From assembly GCA_964425595.1 (NCBI GenBank), contig CAYRMW010000010.1, positions 1 to 47,815 on the forward strand: a stretch of 47,815 bases of DNA, given 5' to 3'. Of the stretch, positions 6,883-15,883 are shown in pieces. Position numbers and translations under genes: made by a program. How positions within the stretch are numbered: position 1 is the stretch's first letter; each line of letters begins with the position of its first letter. This DNA is from Caccovicinus sp964425595 (GTDB taxonomy: Bacteria > Bacillota > Clostridia > Lachnospirales > Lachnospiraceae). The notes below the pieces were generated by a model. It had not been told where the DNA came from. It saw only the letters and a program-made list of their open reading frames with translations, and did not search any database.

Positions 6883-8289
6883 ATGCAACCATTTATGGAC
6901 AAAGACTTTATGCTGAACACCGAAACAGCCAGAACTTTATACCATGAGTATGCGGAGAACATGCCCATCGTAGACTATCACTGCCACATCAATCCGCAGG
7001 AGATCTACGAGGACCGGAAGTTTGACAATATTACTCAGGTCTGGCTGGGCGGCGACCATTACAAATGGCGTCAGATGCGTTCCAACGGTGTTGAGGAAAA
7101 ATACGTTACCGGCGACGGCACGGACCGTGAGAAATTCCAGGCCTGGGCGGAGACCATGCCGAAGCTCATCGGCAATCCCCTTTACCACTGGAGCCACCTG
7201 GAGCTGCGCAAGTATTTCGGCTATCAGGGATATTTAAACGGCGATACAGCGGAGGAAGTCTGGAACCTGTGCAACGCAAAGCTCCAGGAAGACGGCATGA
7301 CCGTAAGGAACCTGATCCGCCAGTCCAACGTCCGCCTGATCTGCACCACGGATGACCCGGTTGATTCTCTGGAATGGCACGAAAAGATCGCCGCAGACGA
7401 TACCTTCGAGGTGAAGGTGCTTCCCGCCTGGCGTCCGGACAAGGCCATGAACGTGGAAAAGTCCACCTACGCCGACTATATCGCCACCCTGTCCGCGGTC
7501 AGCGGCGTTGCCATCACCAACTTCCAGACCTTAAAGGAAGCCCTGAAAAACCGGATGGAATTCTTTAACGCCCACGGATGCCTGGTTTCCGACCACGCCC
7601 TTGAGTATGTGATGTATGTGCCCGCCGATGAGGTAGAGCTGGACGCGATCATGGCAAAGAGCCTGAACCATGAACCCATCACGAAGGAGGAAGAATTAAA
7701 GTTCAAGACCGCCTTCATGCTGTTTGTTGCCAGGGAGTATAATAAGCTGGGATGGACCATGCAGCTTCACTATGGATGCAAGCGCGACAACAACGCCTAT
7801 ATGTTCGAACAGCTTGGCCCCGATACCGGCTTTGACTGCATCAACAACTACGCCCCCAGTGCGCAGATGGCTGATTTCCTGAACGCGTTAAGCGCGACCA
7901 ATGAGATCCCCAAGACCATCATCTACTCTCTGAACCCCAACGACAACGCCGCCATCGGCACGATCCTGGGCTGCTTCCAGGGCGCCGGGACGGCAGGAAA
8001 GCTGCAGCAGGGTTCCGCGTGGTGGTTCAACGATCATTTCACCGGCATGACCGAGCAGATGACTTCCCTGGCTAACCTGGGCTGCTTCGGCAACTTTATC
8101 GGTATGCTCACCGATTCCAGAAGCTTCTTATCCTACACCAGGCATGATTACTTCCGCCGGATCCTGTGCCGGCTGATCGGCGGCTGGGTAGAGGAAGGCA
8201 TGTACCCGAATGACGCCAAGGCACTGGAGGGCATCATTAAGGGAATCTGCTATGACAACGCCGTGAAGTATTTCGGTTTTGACGTATAA
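6883..8289 (+). CDS. uxaC: Uronate (glucuronate/galacturonate) isomerase
   Basis: A 468-residue amidohydrolase-fold isomerase that converts D-glucuronate to D-fructuronate or D-galacturonate to D-tagaturonate, the entry step of the pathway. The metal-binding HxH motif is at His33 and His35 (VDYHCHINP); WLGGDHYKWRQMRSNG, LHYGCKRDNN and the C-terminal LTDSRSFLSYTRHDYFRRILC are family hallmarks. The length is that of the full family. The ATG at 6883 follows AAGGAGG at ideal spacing; a 13-codon extension to 6844 would overlap lacI and lacks a site. A strong hairpin terminator ends the operon. Confidence 0.96.
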   Translation: MQPFMDKDFMLNTETARTLYHEYAENMPIVDYHCHINPQEIYEDRKFDNITQVWLGGDHYKWRQMRSNGVEEKYVTGDGTDREKFQAWAETMPKLIGNPLYHWSHLELRKYFGYQGYLNGDTAEEVWNLCNAKLQEDGMTVRNLIRQSNVRLICTTDDPVDSLEWHEKIAADDTFEVKVLPAWRPDKAMNVEKSTYADYIATLSAVSGVAITNFQTLKEALKNRMEFFNAHGCLVSDHALEYVMYVPADEVELDAIMAKSLNHEPITKEEELKFKTAFMLFVAREYNKLGWTMQLHYGCKRDNNAYMFEQLGPDTGFDCINNYAPSAQMADFLNALSATNEIPKTIIYSLNPNDNAAIGTILGCFQGAGTAGKLQQGSAWWFNDHFTGMTEQMTSLANLGCFGNFIGMLTDSRSFLSYTRHDYFRRILCRLIGGWVEEGMYPNDAKALEGIIKGICYDNAVKYFGFDV

Positions 8290-8387
8290 TTTCGGCCTGC
8301 GGCGCCGCTGACCGGGGATGCCCTGTCTTAGCGCAGCGCGTTCCCGAATGGAAAACTCCCGCCCGGAGGCAGGGCGTTTGAGAGAAA

Positions 8388-8454
8388 AGAGACTGTCCCG
8401 CAAGATCCCGGCTTTTTTCAGGCCGCGGATCCTTGCAGGGAAGTCTCTTTTTTT
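8388..8454. terminator. Bidirectional terminator between uxaC and the ABC-transporter operon
   Basis: A long imperfect stem (AGAGACTGTCCCGCAAGATCC with its partner ending in GTCTCT) is followed by TTTTTTT on the plus strand. On the minus strand the same stem is followed by TTTTCTCTC. It can end uxaC and the converging transporter operon. Confidence 0.88.
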
Positions 8455-8466
8455 CGTGTCAGGCGA

Positions 8467-9075
8467 TCAGTAAAACAGATCCTCCAGCCTCACCACGCGG
8501 GTGCACACCTGTCCCAGCAGCTCCGTGCTGTGACTGACTACAGCCATGCCGATCTGCCGCCTCTCTGTCTCCTCGATCAGCCCGTTCCAGATCTGCGCCT
8601 GGGTGATCAGATCCAGCATGGCGGTGATCTCATCGGCCAGGAGGTACTTTGTCTGCCGCCCCAGGGCCCTTGCGATGCAGAACCTCTGCAATTCCCCTCC
8701 GGAAAGTTCTCCCGGATACCTTCGCTTCCAGTCTTCCTCGATCCCAAACAGCGCTTCCAGCCTCGCATCCTCCGGACCGCCCTCGGCCAGGATCTTTCTC
8801 ATCGTCAGCCTGGGATTTACCGCCCGCTCCGGATGCTGCCAGATCATCTGTACCGGACAAAAGCCCTTCCCGGGAAGCGGCGCCCCATCCACAAGCACCT
8901 GTCCCGAATCCGGAAGCAGATATCCGGAAAGAATTTTTAGCAGCGTCGTCTTGCCAAAGCCGCTTGGGGAGCAGATCCCCACCCGTTCTCCCGGCTTCAC
9001 CTGAAGGTTTACTCCCCTCAGCACCGGTTCTTTTCCCCGTCCGTAGGAAAAAACGATCTTTCTGGCTTCCAGCAT
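8467..9075 (-). CDS. ABC transporter ATP-binding protein (NikE/DppF-like)
   Basis: A 202-residue ATPase subunit of the peptide/nickel importer, shorter than usual for OppF-type proteins and without the C-terminal cysteine extension. The Walker A region reads SPSGFGKT (36-43), with Ser where the first Gly is normally found. The signature LSGGELQR, a Walker B region ending in LLADEIT and the switch His (VVSHS) are present. The ATG at 9075 is preceded by AAGGAG about 10 nt away; an in-frame start at 9117 would lengthen the protein without a good site. It is the last gene of the operon, before the shared terminator. Confidence 0.88.
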   Translation of the reverse strand: MLEARKIVFSYGRGKEPVLRGVNLQVKPGERVGICSPSGFGKTTLLKILSGYLLPDSGQVLVDGAPLPGKGFCPVQMIWQHPERAVNPRLTMRKILAEGGPEDARLEALFGIEEDWKRRYPGELSGGELQRFCIARALGRQTKYLLADEITAMLDLITQAQIWNGLIEETERRQIGMAVVSHSTELLGQVCTRVVRLEDLFY

Positions 9076-9128
9076 GATCCGAAATCTCCTTCCTTTCTGT
9101 CCATCTTGCCATCTCACCCGTCCGAAAA

Positions 9129-10088
9129 TCAGGCGTGATATCCGGAGCCGTCATCCCGGCAGCGGATGCAGCGAACGGTACCGCAGCGGATCGTCCGGAC
9201 GGGAATTTCCCCCCTGCATTCTCCCGCAAATTCCGGGCACCGTGGACCAAACACACAGCCTTCCGGCATGTTTTTTACGTACGGCTGAGTACCGGGAAGC
9301 GCCTGAAACCCATTCCCCGGCATCGCGCGCCAAAGCGCTTTGGTATATGGGTGCCGCAGAAGGGACTCATGGGCAAAATCCGAAGCCGGCGCCTCCTCCA
9401 CGGTCGTGCCCGCGTAAAAGACAACGATCCGGTCCGCCGATCGTATGGCCAGCGAAACATCGTGGGTGATCAGCAGCACCCCGTTTCCCCCGTCGGCAAA
9501 ACGCCGGAAATCACGCATCGCCTGCGCCGCCTTCTCCGGATCCATGCCGGGCGTAGGCTCGTCCGCCACGATCAGACGCGGTTCTTCCATCAGCGCCGTG
9601 GCCAGAAGTATCCGCCGGCTCATGCCGCCGGAGCACGAAAACGGGTACTTTTCTTCTGTCTCCTGCGGCAGGCCATAAGCGGAAAACAACGCTTTTTGTC
9701 TCGCCCTCCCTTCCGGCCCGGGTCTGCGCTCACGCACCTGCGGCCCCACTTTCATCAGCGGATCCAGATAGGTGACGCCCTGGGGCACAAGCGCCATCGC
9801 CTTCCCCCTGACCCTGCGCATCCGCTCCGGTGTCAGTGGCTCTTCCAGAAAATACAGATCCCCTTCCATCTTTGCGTTGGAAGGAAGGAGCCCCATGATA
9901 CTGTGCGCTAAAAGGCTCTTTCCTGACCCGCTGGCGCCGACAACCGCCACGATCTCCCCCTCGTGGACGGTCACATCCAGTCTGGAAATTGCCGGAAGCG
10001 ATTCTTGTTTTGTCCGCCGGCTGTACTGACGGAACGTGACAGAGAGATCCCGGATTTCCAGGATATGAAATTTTTCCTGACCGTTCAT
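9129..10088 (-). CDS. ABC transporter ATP-binding protein (NikD/DppD-like)
   Basis: A 319-residue ATPase subunit of the importer. The Walker A motif is GASGSGKS, the signature is SCSGGMSRR (departing from LSGGQ), the Walker B end is LIVADEPTPGMD, and the switch His lies in LITHD. The C-terminal oligopeptide/dipeptide-transporter extension has clustered cysteines (GCVFGPRCP, then GECRGE and two CxxxxRC-like groups). ATG 10088 is preceded by AAGGGGGG; a GTG at 10112 overlapping the previous stop is the alternative. It pairs with the next ATPase to energise the two permeases. Confidence 0.88.
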   Translation of the reverse strand: MNGQEKFHILEIRDLSVTFRQYSRRTKQESLPAISRLDVTVHEGEIVAVVGASGSGKSLLAHSIMGLLPSNAKMEGDLYFLEEPLTPERMRRVRGKAMALVPQGVTYLDPLMKVGPQVRERRPGPEGRARQKALFSAYGLPQETEEKYPFSCSGGMSRRILLATALMEEPRLIVADEPTPGMDPEKAAQAMRDFRRFADGGNGVLLITHDVSLAIRSADRIVVFYAGTTVEEAPASDFAHESLLRHPYTKALWRAMPGNGFQALPGTQPYVKNMPEGCVFGPRCPEFAGECRGEIPVRTIRCGTVRCIRCRDDGSGYHA

Positions 10089-10108
10089 GTCCCTTATCCC
10101 CCCTTCTC

Positions 10109-10930
10109 TCACAGATGGGCGCTGACCGGATCAAGAAGCTTGCGCAGGGCGTTTCCCGCCGCGTCAAACAAAAGTACCGTGATCACTAACATCAGACCCG
10201 GAAACAGCGCCAGCCACCACTGTCCCGTGATCAGGTAGCGCATGCTCTCCGACAGGATCACGCCGATCGCCGGCTGCCGGGAAGAGAGGCCGAATCCCAG
10301 GAAAGTAACGCTGGATTCATGAAGGATCGCGTGAGGAAACATCAGGATCTGGCCGACCATAAACTGCGGCAGCAGGTGAGGCAGCATATGCCGCGCCGCC
10401 GCCCGTCCTCTCCCCCATCCCAGTTTCCGGGATATCTGATAAAATTCACTCTGTTTTAACTGCATCACTTCCCCGCGGATCACGCGCGCCAGAGAAGGCC
10501 AGTGGGTCAGGGCCACGCCGGCCGCCACACCTTTAAATCCCTTCCCCAGCGCATAGGATATCAGGATCAGCAGCAGAAGATGGGGAATCCCCATGATCGT
10601 ATCAATCAAAAAGGAGATCACCCGGTCCGCTCCCTTTCCCAGAACCGCGGCCGACACGCCGAGCACCAGCGCGATGCACGCGCTGACCGCGGCGGTGCAC
10701 AGACCGATGCGGACGCTCATGGAAAGACCGGCCAGCGTCCTGGCGAGCATATCCCTCCCCATCCAGTCCGTCCCGAACCAGTATTCTTTACAGGGCGGAA
10801 GATTTTTCCTGGAAAAGTCCGTCACCAGGGCATCCTGCCGGCAAAGGATGCCTGCGCCCGTTACCACGGTTAAGAACACAACTGCCGTCAGCAAAAGGAG
10901 GGCGGCTTGTTTTCTTCCATTATTCCGCAA
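10109..10930 (-). CDS. ABC transporter permease (NikC/DppC-like)
   Basis: A 273-residue inner-membrane permease with about six hydrophobic segments, an N-terminal signal anchor (about 9-28) and the DppC-type region FGTDWMGRDMLAR. The coupling (EAA) loop is around EFYQISRKLGWGRGRAAARHMLPHL. The start is TTG at 10930, chosen because AAGGAGG lies 8 nt upstream and no ATG is in frame nearby. It overlaps the end of the upstream permease gene by 11 nt, implying translational coupling. Confidence 0.88.
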   Translation of the reverse strand: MRNNGRKQAALLLLTAVVFLTVVTGAGILCRQDALVTDFSRKNLPPCKEYWFGTDWMGRDMLARTLAGLSMSVRIGLCTAAVSACIALVLGVSAAVLGKGADRVISFLIDTIMGIPHLLLLILISYALGKGFKGVAAGVALTHWPSLARVIRGEVMQLKQSEFYQISRKLGWGRGRAAARHMLPHLLPQFMVGQILMFPHAILHESSVTFLGFGLSSRQPAIGVILSESMRYLITGQWWLALFPGLMLVITVLLFDAAGNALRKLLDPVSAHL

Positions 10931-11924
10931 CCGTACCGCCTCCTTTCCCGATCCTCGGATCGACCAGCCCGCATAAGAGATCGGCCAGAAAATTTCCGGC
11001 GCAGACCACCAGGGCCGTGATCATGGTGATCCCCATTAACAGCGGCACATCGCTTCCTGTTCCCGCCGTGACCGCAGCCTGTCCCAGACCGGGGTAGGAA
11101 AAGACCTGCTCGACGACCACGGATCCGCCGATGATTTCACTGACCGACGCAAACTGCAGGGTGATGGCCGGGATCAGGATGTTGCGCAGCCCATGCCGCC
11201 TTATGATCTCCCCGTTTTCCTCTCCTCTCGCCCTGGCAAAAAGGACGTAATCGCTCTCCAGGCAATCGATCATCTTTTCCCTTGTGTGCAGGGCGATGCC
11301 GGAAATCCCGGTGATGCTTAAGGTAAGCGCCGGAAGAAACGCATGCCTTAACCGGTCGGCCGCAGTCACTTGGGAAGCCTCCATGCCGATCGGCACGCTC
11401 AGCCCGATCGGAAAAAGCTTAAGCCAGACCGAAAAAACAAGAAGCAGAAGAAGCGCCAGCCAGAAAGCCGGCGTACTGGCCGTCAGGATGGCGTAGCCGC
11501 GGATCACGCGGTCCGGCCATCTTTCCCGGAATACGGCTGCCACAATCCCAAGAACCAATCCGAGACATCCGGATATGGCCCAGGAGATCGCCAGCAGAAA
11601 GAGGGAGTTTTGCAGTTTTGCGGCGATCACCTCGGTCACCGGCTGCCGGTACAGAAGGGAAGTGCCCAGATCGCCTTTCAGCACATCCTTCACCCAGTTA
11701 AGATAGCGTTCCACCGGCGGCACGCCGACGCCCCAGTAGGCCTCCAGTTTTTCCAGCTGTTCCTGGCTCATGGAGGCCAGCGCCTGCCCTGCGTTAGCCT
11801 GAAGCGGATCAATGGGCGATAAGCTGACCAGCGAAAACGTGATCAGACTGACCATAACCAGCAGGGCCGCCGTACGGACTGCCCTCCCGGCAAGAAATAG
11901 GCTATGTCGTCCTGGTTCTAGCAA
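10920..11924 (-). CDS. ABC transporter permease (NikB/DppB-like)
   Basis: A 334-residue permease with an N-terminal membrane segment (LLVMVSLITFSLVSLSPIDPL), a DppB-type periplasmic loop and the EAA loop at LFARARGEENGEIIRRHGLRNILIPAI. I place the start at TTG 11924, which follows AAAGGGG at 8 nt and gives a normal N-terminus. The frame stays open back to a GTG at 12014 inside the upstream gene, but that start has no ribosome site. With the adjacent permease it would form the channel of the importer. Confidence 0.85.
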   Translation of the reverse strand: MLEPGRHSLFLAGRAVRTAALLVMVSLITFSLVSLSPIDPLQANAGQALASMSQEQLEKLEAYWGVGVPPVERYLNWVKDVLKGDLGTSLLYRQPVTEVIAAKLQNSLFLLAISWAISGCLGLVLGIVAAVFRERWPDRVIRGYAILTASTPAFWLALLLLLVFSVWLKLFPIGLSVPIGMEASQVTAADRLRHAFLPALTLSITGISGIALHTREKMIDCLESDYVLFARARGEENGEIIRRHGLRNILIPAITLQFASVSEIIGGSVVVEQVFSYPGLGQAAVTAGTGSDVPLLMGITMITALVVCAGNFLADLLCGLVDPRIGKGGGTVAE

Positions 11925-11989
11925 TATAACATCCCCTTTCTTCTGTCTTTCTCTCCGGGCGGCCCCTGTCGTCCCGGCCTGCTCTGCCG

Positions 11990-13636
11990 TCAGGACCCGG
12001 TCTCCCACGACCACTGGTCCACGTTGTTTACGAGGGACCAGCCATGGCCGTGCGGGTGGATCTTCTGCCTGGCGATCTCCAGTCCATCCCGGACAAAATA
12101 CAGATGATCAACATTGCACAGCCATACCCAGGGAATATCGCCCTCCTGGGTAACGCCTGTCGTTCCATCCCATTGCGCCTTCTGCCACAGCGCGTAGGAT
12201 TCCTCCAGGCTGGAGGCCTGGAGCGCCTGATCCATATACTGATCGACGACGATGTTCCGGTAAGGCGAATACCGCGCGCTGTCCTGTCCTTCGGCCGTAT
12301 GGTAGATATTATAAAGTTCCATAGGCGTATGGGCTCCCCATCCCCACATCAGGGGCTGAGACAGGGCCCTGTCGTATGCGGTATCCCATCCGGCTGCCTC
12401 GGTCGTCACCTCCAGTCCAAGGCGGCGGCATTGATTGGCAAAATCCTCAGCCAGAGCCTGACGAACCGAATCGTCAGGACTGTAGAGGACGGTAAAGGAC
12501 GCGCGGATCCCGTCCTTTTGGCGGATCCCGTCGCTTCCCTCCTGCCACCCCGCCTCCTCAAGCAGCGCCTTCGCGCCTTCCAGGTCATATTCGACTTCGC
12601 TGGCCGGATTATACCAGGGCATCTGGTCGCAAATGCTGTACGCCGGTGTTCCGTAGCCGTCCAGCACGCTGTCGATCATCTCCTGCCGGTCGATGCCGAT
12701 GTTGATGGCCCGCCGGACAGCCACGTCGCTGGTCACATCATTGCCCACTGTCAGGCCGTCCTTCTCCTTTTCCGGGACGGCCGGGAGGTTTACGCCCCGG
12801 TTATCGACGCTGGCCGCGCGGAAGAGATGGTATCCTTCGATCTCCTGTCCTGCGTAGGAAGCTGCCGTATGGGCCACATCCACCTGCCCGGCCATGGCTG
12901 CCGCCAGCGCCGCGTCTTCATCCATAAACAGCACCGTCAGACGGGTGATCTGCGGCTCGTCGCCGTAATAATCCGGATTCGCCTCAAAGATCACCTGCTG
13001 TCCCATGTCCCACTGTTTCATGATGTAGCGCCCGGAACCGATCGGATTCCGGCCGTAATTTTCATCATAGGCATGTTCCGGTACGATCCCGACCACGGCC
13101 ATCGTATATGGCCAGATAGCGTAGGGCCGGTTCATGTGAAATTCCACCGTATATGGATCCACGGCTGCGGCTTCATCCAGCATCGTAAAATCCGTGACCG
13201 TGCTTTTTTCCGCGCAGAGGTTATAGGTAAAGGCCACATCCTCTGCCGTCAGCGGTTCTCCGTCCGTAAATTTCACATCATCCCGGATGGTGACCGTCCA
13301 GGTCAGCCCGTCCTCGCTGACCTGATAATCCACCGCCAGATCCATCCCGATCTCCAGGTCGGTCGTAGTGACCGTCAGTGTGCTCTGGATAAGCGGCTCA
13401 TGCAGGTGCTCTCCCGCTCCCCAGCCATAGACGGGATCAAATCCCGCTGCCGGCTCCGCGCCGGACGGCATGGTGACGATCACGGAATGATCATCCTCTC
13501 CACGCGTGCCCTCTCCGTCCCGGACGGTTTCATTCCGGACAGCCACATCCCCTGCGGGTTCTGCCGCGCCGCAGGCCCCCAGCACGGCCGCTGTCAGGAG
13601 GATGGCGCCTCCTGTCGCCAGACGCTCTCTTCTCAT
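11990..13636 (-). CDS. Extracellular solute-binding lipoprotein, family 5 (peptide/nickel type)
   Basis: A 548-residue substrate-binding lipoprotein and first gene of the importer operon. The signal peptide ends in a lipobox VLGAC with the lipid-anchored Cys22. The family 5 body includes WTVTIRDDVKFTDGEPLTAEDVAFTY and PIGSGRYIMKQW. The C-terminus carries a His-rich HPHGHGW motif. The ligand cannot be read from sequence; peptides, nickel or a metal chelate are the family options, and the His cluster leans towards metal. The start at 13636 follows GAGGG, and the signal peptide begins at once; a longer frame upstream would bury it. Confidence 0.88.
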   Translation of the reverse strand: MRRERLATGGAILLTAAVLGACGAAEPAGDVAVRNETVRDGEGTRGEDDHSVIVTMPSGAEPAAGFDPVYGWGAGEHLHEPLIQSTLTVTTTDLEIGMDLAVDYQVSEDGLTWTVTIRDDVKFTDGEPLTAEDVAFTYNLCAEKSTVTDFTMLDEAAAVDPYTVEFHMNRPYAIWPYTMAVVGIVPEHAYDENYGRNPIGSGRYIMKQWDMGQQVIFEANPDYYGDEPQITRLTVLFMDEDAALAAAMAGQVDVAHTAASYAGQEIEGYHLFRAASVDNRGVNLPAVPEKEKDGLTVGNDVTSDVAVRRAINIGIDRQEMIDSVLDGYGTPAYSICDQMPWYNPASEVEYDLEGAKALLEEAGWQEGSDGIRQKDGIRASFTVLYSPDDSVRQALAEDFANQCRRLGLEVTTEAAGWDTAYDRALSQPLMWGWGAHTPMELYNIYHTAEGQDSARYSPYRNIVVDQYMDQALQASSLEESYALWQKAQWDGTTGVTQEGDIPWVWLCNVDHLYFVRDGLEIARQKIHPHGHGWSLVNNVDQWSWETGS

Positions 13637-13774
13637 CGATCTATCCCTCGCTTCCTTTCCCGGAAAACAAAAAAACCATAAACGTACAGATTCCTTCTGG
13701 AATTCCATACCTTTATGGTATCCTTTCAACATTACCCGAAAAGCCTGCCCTGCGCAGCCTTGGACTGCTGATCC

Positions 13775-13788
13775 TGTACTTGTGTACA
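13775..13788. repeat. Inverted repeat upstream of the ABC-importer operon
   Basis: TGTAC-TTGT-GTACA forms a 5-bp inverted repeat in the 234-bp gap before the solute-binding protein gene. It could be an operator, but I cannot tie it to a clear promoter. Confidence 0.35.
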
Positions 13789-13808
13789 TCGTTTGGCGGC
13801 GTTTATTC

Positions 13809-13860
13809 CGGGCGGCAGGATGCGCCGCCCGCATCTTCCGGCCGGCAGCGCGCCGCCGGC
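13809..13860. repeat. Tandem GC-rich hairpins after yebC
   Basis: Two stems lie side by side: CGGGCGGC (13809-13816) with GCCGCCCG (13824-13831), and GCCGGC (13841-13846) with GCCGGC (13855-13860), which is self-complementary. Neither has a clear T-run. They separate yebC from the transporter operon and may act as weak terminators or mRNA end protectors. Confidence 0.6.
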
Positions 13861-13870
13861 ACAGGATGGT

Positions 13871-14599
13871 TTATTCGTCCCAGTTATGGTATACGGCCTG
13901 CACGTCATCGTCCGCGTCAAGCAGATCCAGGAGCCGGTTGAGCTTTTTGATGTCTTCCTGGTCGTCCAGCTCCACCCATGTCTGCGGGATCATGGTCACG
14001 CCCGCTTCCAGCATGGGGATGCCTTCTTTCTCCAGGGTCTCCCGCACCTGGCTGAAGCTGTCGGGATCCGTGTATACCGAAAAACTGTCCTCCTCCTCAG
14101 AGAAGTCCTCCGCTCCGGCATCCAGCGCCAGCATCATCAGATCATCCGCGTCCATATCGCACTCTTCCTTGTCGATCAGGATCTGGCCCTTCTTATCAAA
14201 CATATAGGAGACGCTGCCCGGCGTGCCCACGTTTCCATTGCCTTTGGTAAACGCGCTCCTGACGTTGGCCGCGGTACGGTTCTTATTGTCCGTGAGCGCG
14301 TCAACGATGATCGCCACGCCGCTGGGGCCGTAGCCTTCGTAGGTCAGCATCTCATAATTCACCGAACTGGCATCGCCTGCCGCCTTTTTTATCCCGCGCT
14401 CGATGGTGTCATTCGGCATGTTGTTGGCCTTTGCCTTGGCAATGACGTCCCGAAGCTTGCTGTTATTGGCCGGATCCGCGCCGCCTTCTTTCACCGCCAC
14501 GGCGATCTCACGTCCGATCACGGTAAAGATCTTTCCTTTCGCCGCGTCATTCTTCTCCTTCTTGTGCTTGATATTCGCAAATTTCGAATGTCCTGACAT
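13871..14599 (-). CDS. yebC: YebC/PmpR-family protein
   Basis: A 242-residue cytoplasmic protein of the YebC family, long annotated as a DNA-binding regulator; recent work links family members to relief of ribosome stalling at proline runs. The N-terminus MSGHSKFANIKHKKEKNDAAKGKIFT is the family signature, followed by GGADPANNSKLRDVIAKAKANNMPNDTIERGIKK and an acidic C-terminal part. The length fits. The ATG at 14599 is picked as the conserved start, with AAGGAG upstream. It lies downstream of alr. Confidence 0.95.
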   Translation of the reverse strand: MSGHSKFANIKHKKEKNDAAKGKIFTVIGREIAVAVKEGGADPANNSKLRDVIAKAKANNMPNDTIERGIKKAAGDASSVNYEMLTYEGYGPSGVAIIVDALTDNKNRTAANVRSAFTKGNGNVGTPGSVSYMFDKKGQILIDKEECDMDADDLMMLALDAGAEDFSEEEDSFSVYTDPDSFSQVRETLEKEGIPMLEAGVTMIPQTWVELDDQEDIKKLNRLLDLLDADDDVQAVYHNWDE

Positions 14600-14695
14600 T
14601 TCCTTAACACTCCTTCTTCTTTCCCCGCGTTTCGCGGACACCTCATCTATTCTATCATCCTTTTCGCGGCGTGACAAGCACAAGATCGCGTCCTG

Positions 14696-15883
14696 TCATC
14701 GGAATCCCTCGTAGAGGTCGTCAAAATAATCCTTGCGCCCGATCACGCTGCCGCCGGAGAGATAGATCCTGGGAATACGCTTGCCCAGGCCGCATAAAAT
14801 TTCGTAATGGAAGCCGCCGCCTGCCTCCGCCAGGTCCTCTACCTGGATCGCCTGCTCCCCGTCTTTTCCGATCAGCGTAACCGGATCGCCCTGAGCGGCT
14901 TCCGGGATGCCTGACACATCGACCATAAACTGATCCATGCATACCCGTCCGAGGATCGGCGCCTTTTTCCCCCGGATCAGCACACAGCCCCTTCCGGAAA
15001 GGCTGCGCGGATAGCCGTCTCCGTATCCCACCGGGATCGTGGCGATCCTGGTCCGCCCGGATGCGCGAAAGGTCCCGCCATAGCTGACCTCCGTCCCTTC
15101 CTCAACCGTCTTGACCATGGTGATATGGCTTTTCAGCGTCAGCGCCGGCCGCAGGATAACCCTGGTCTTATCCGTTTCCGCAGAAGGATAAAGACCGTAA
15201 ATGGCAATGCCGGCCCGCACAGCGTCCAATTCCACGCCGATGGATTCCAGGATCCCGGCGCTGTTTGCGCAGTGCTTTACCGGGATGTGCACTCCGCGCT
15301 GCACGAGCAGATTCACAAAATGCCGGTATCGCTGCAGCTGCGCCTGCGTCCTGGACTTGTCCTTTTCATCTGCCGTAGCGAAATGGGTAAAGATCCCTTC
15401 CAGCCTGATCCCTTCCCAGGCCGAACACGCCTGCACCCAGTCCGCGGACTTTTCATCCGGCATCATGCCGATCCGGCTCATCCCCGTATCCACCGCCAGA
15501 TGGATGGGAGCCGTCTTTCCCAGCGCCCTGGCTCTCTTTGCAAAGTCGCTCACCGCTTCCTTCTGAAACAGCACCGGCCGGATCCCGTGCATGATCAGAT
15601 CATCGTACCAGCAGGGATGCACGGGCCCCAAAAGCAGTACCGGCTTGCGAAAGCCGTGGTTCACCAGCTGCAGCGCCTCCTCCGGCGCGGCCACGGCGAA
15701 AGCGGCAGCATAAGGATCGATCGCGCGGCCGACCGGCACCGCGCCGTGCCCGTAGCCGTCCGCCTTCAACACGCCGATCATTCCGGTCCCGGCCGGAAGT
15801 ACGGCCCGCATCGCTTCCATGTTGTGCTTCACCGCGTCCAGATCGACTGCCGCGTACACTCTGCTGTATCTCTCCTCCATCAT
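14696..15883 (-). CDS. alr: Alanine racemase
   Basis: A 395-residue PLP enzyme that interconverts L- and D-alanine for peptidoglycan synthesis. Lys40 in VLKADGYGHG binds PLP, and Tyr268 in VSYGGTF is the second catalytic base; PVGYGDGYPRSLSGRG is also conserved. The ATG at 15883 follows GGAGG and overlaps the nnrDE stop as ATGA, so translation is probably coupled. A second ATG directly follows. The rex-nnrDE-alr order is familiar in clostridia. Confidence 0.96.
   Translation of the reverse strand: MMEERYSRVYAAVDLDAVKHNMEAMRAVLPAGTGMIGVLKADGYGHGAVPVGRAIDPYAAAFAVAAPEEALQLVNHGFRKPVLLLGPVHPCWYDDLIMHGIRPVLFQKEAVSDFAKRARALGKTAPIHLAVDTGMSRIGMMPDEKSADWVQACSAWEGIRLEGIFTHFATADEKDKSRTQAQLQRYRHFVNLLVQRGVHIPVKHCANSAGILESIGVELDAVRAGIAIYGLYPSAETDKTRVILRPALTLKSHITMVKTVEEGTEVSYGGTFRASGRTRIATIPVGYGDGYPRSLSGRGCVLIRGKKAPILGRVCMDQFMVDVSGIPEAAQGDPVTLIGKDGEQAIQVEDLAEAGGGFHYEILCGLGKRIPRIYLSGGSVIGRKDYFDDLYEGFR

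Noticed and set aside
11922..12014. GTG at 12014 as the start of the NikB-like permease
   Set aside because: It lies inside the upstream gene without a ribosome site and adds an atypical hydrophilic N-terminus; TTG 11924 has AAAGGGG at 8 nt.
12044..13681. 545-codon plus-strand frame opposite the solute-binding lipoprotein
   Set aside because: The minus strand encodes a family 5 binding protein with signal peptide and lipobox; the plus frame has none of these.
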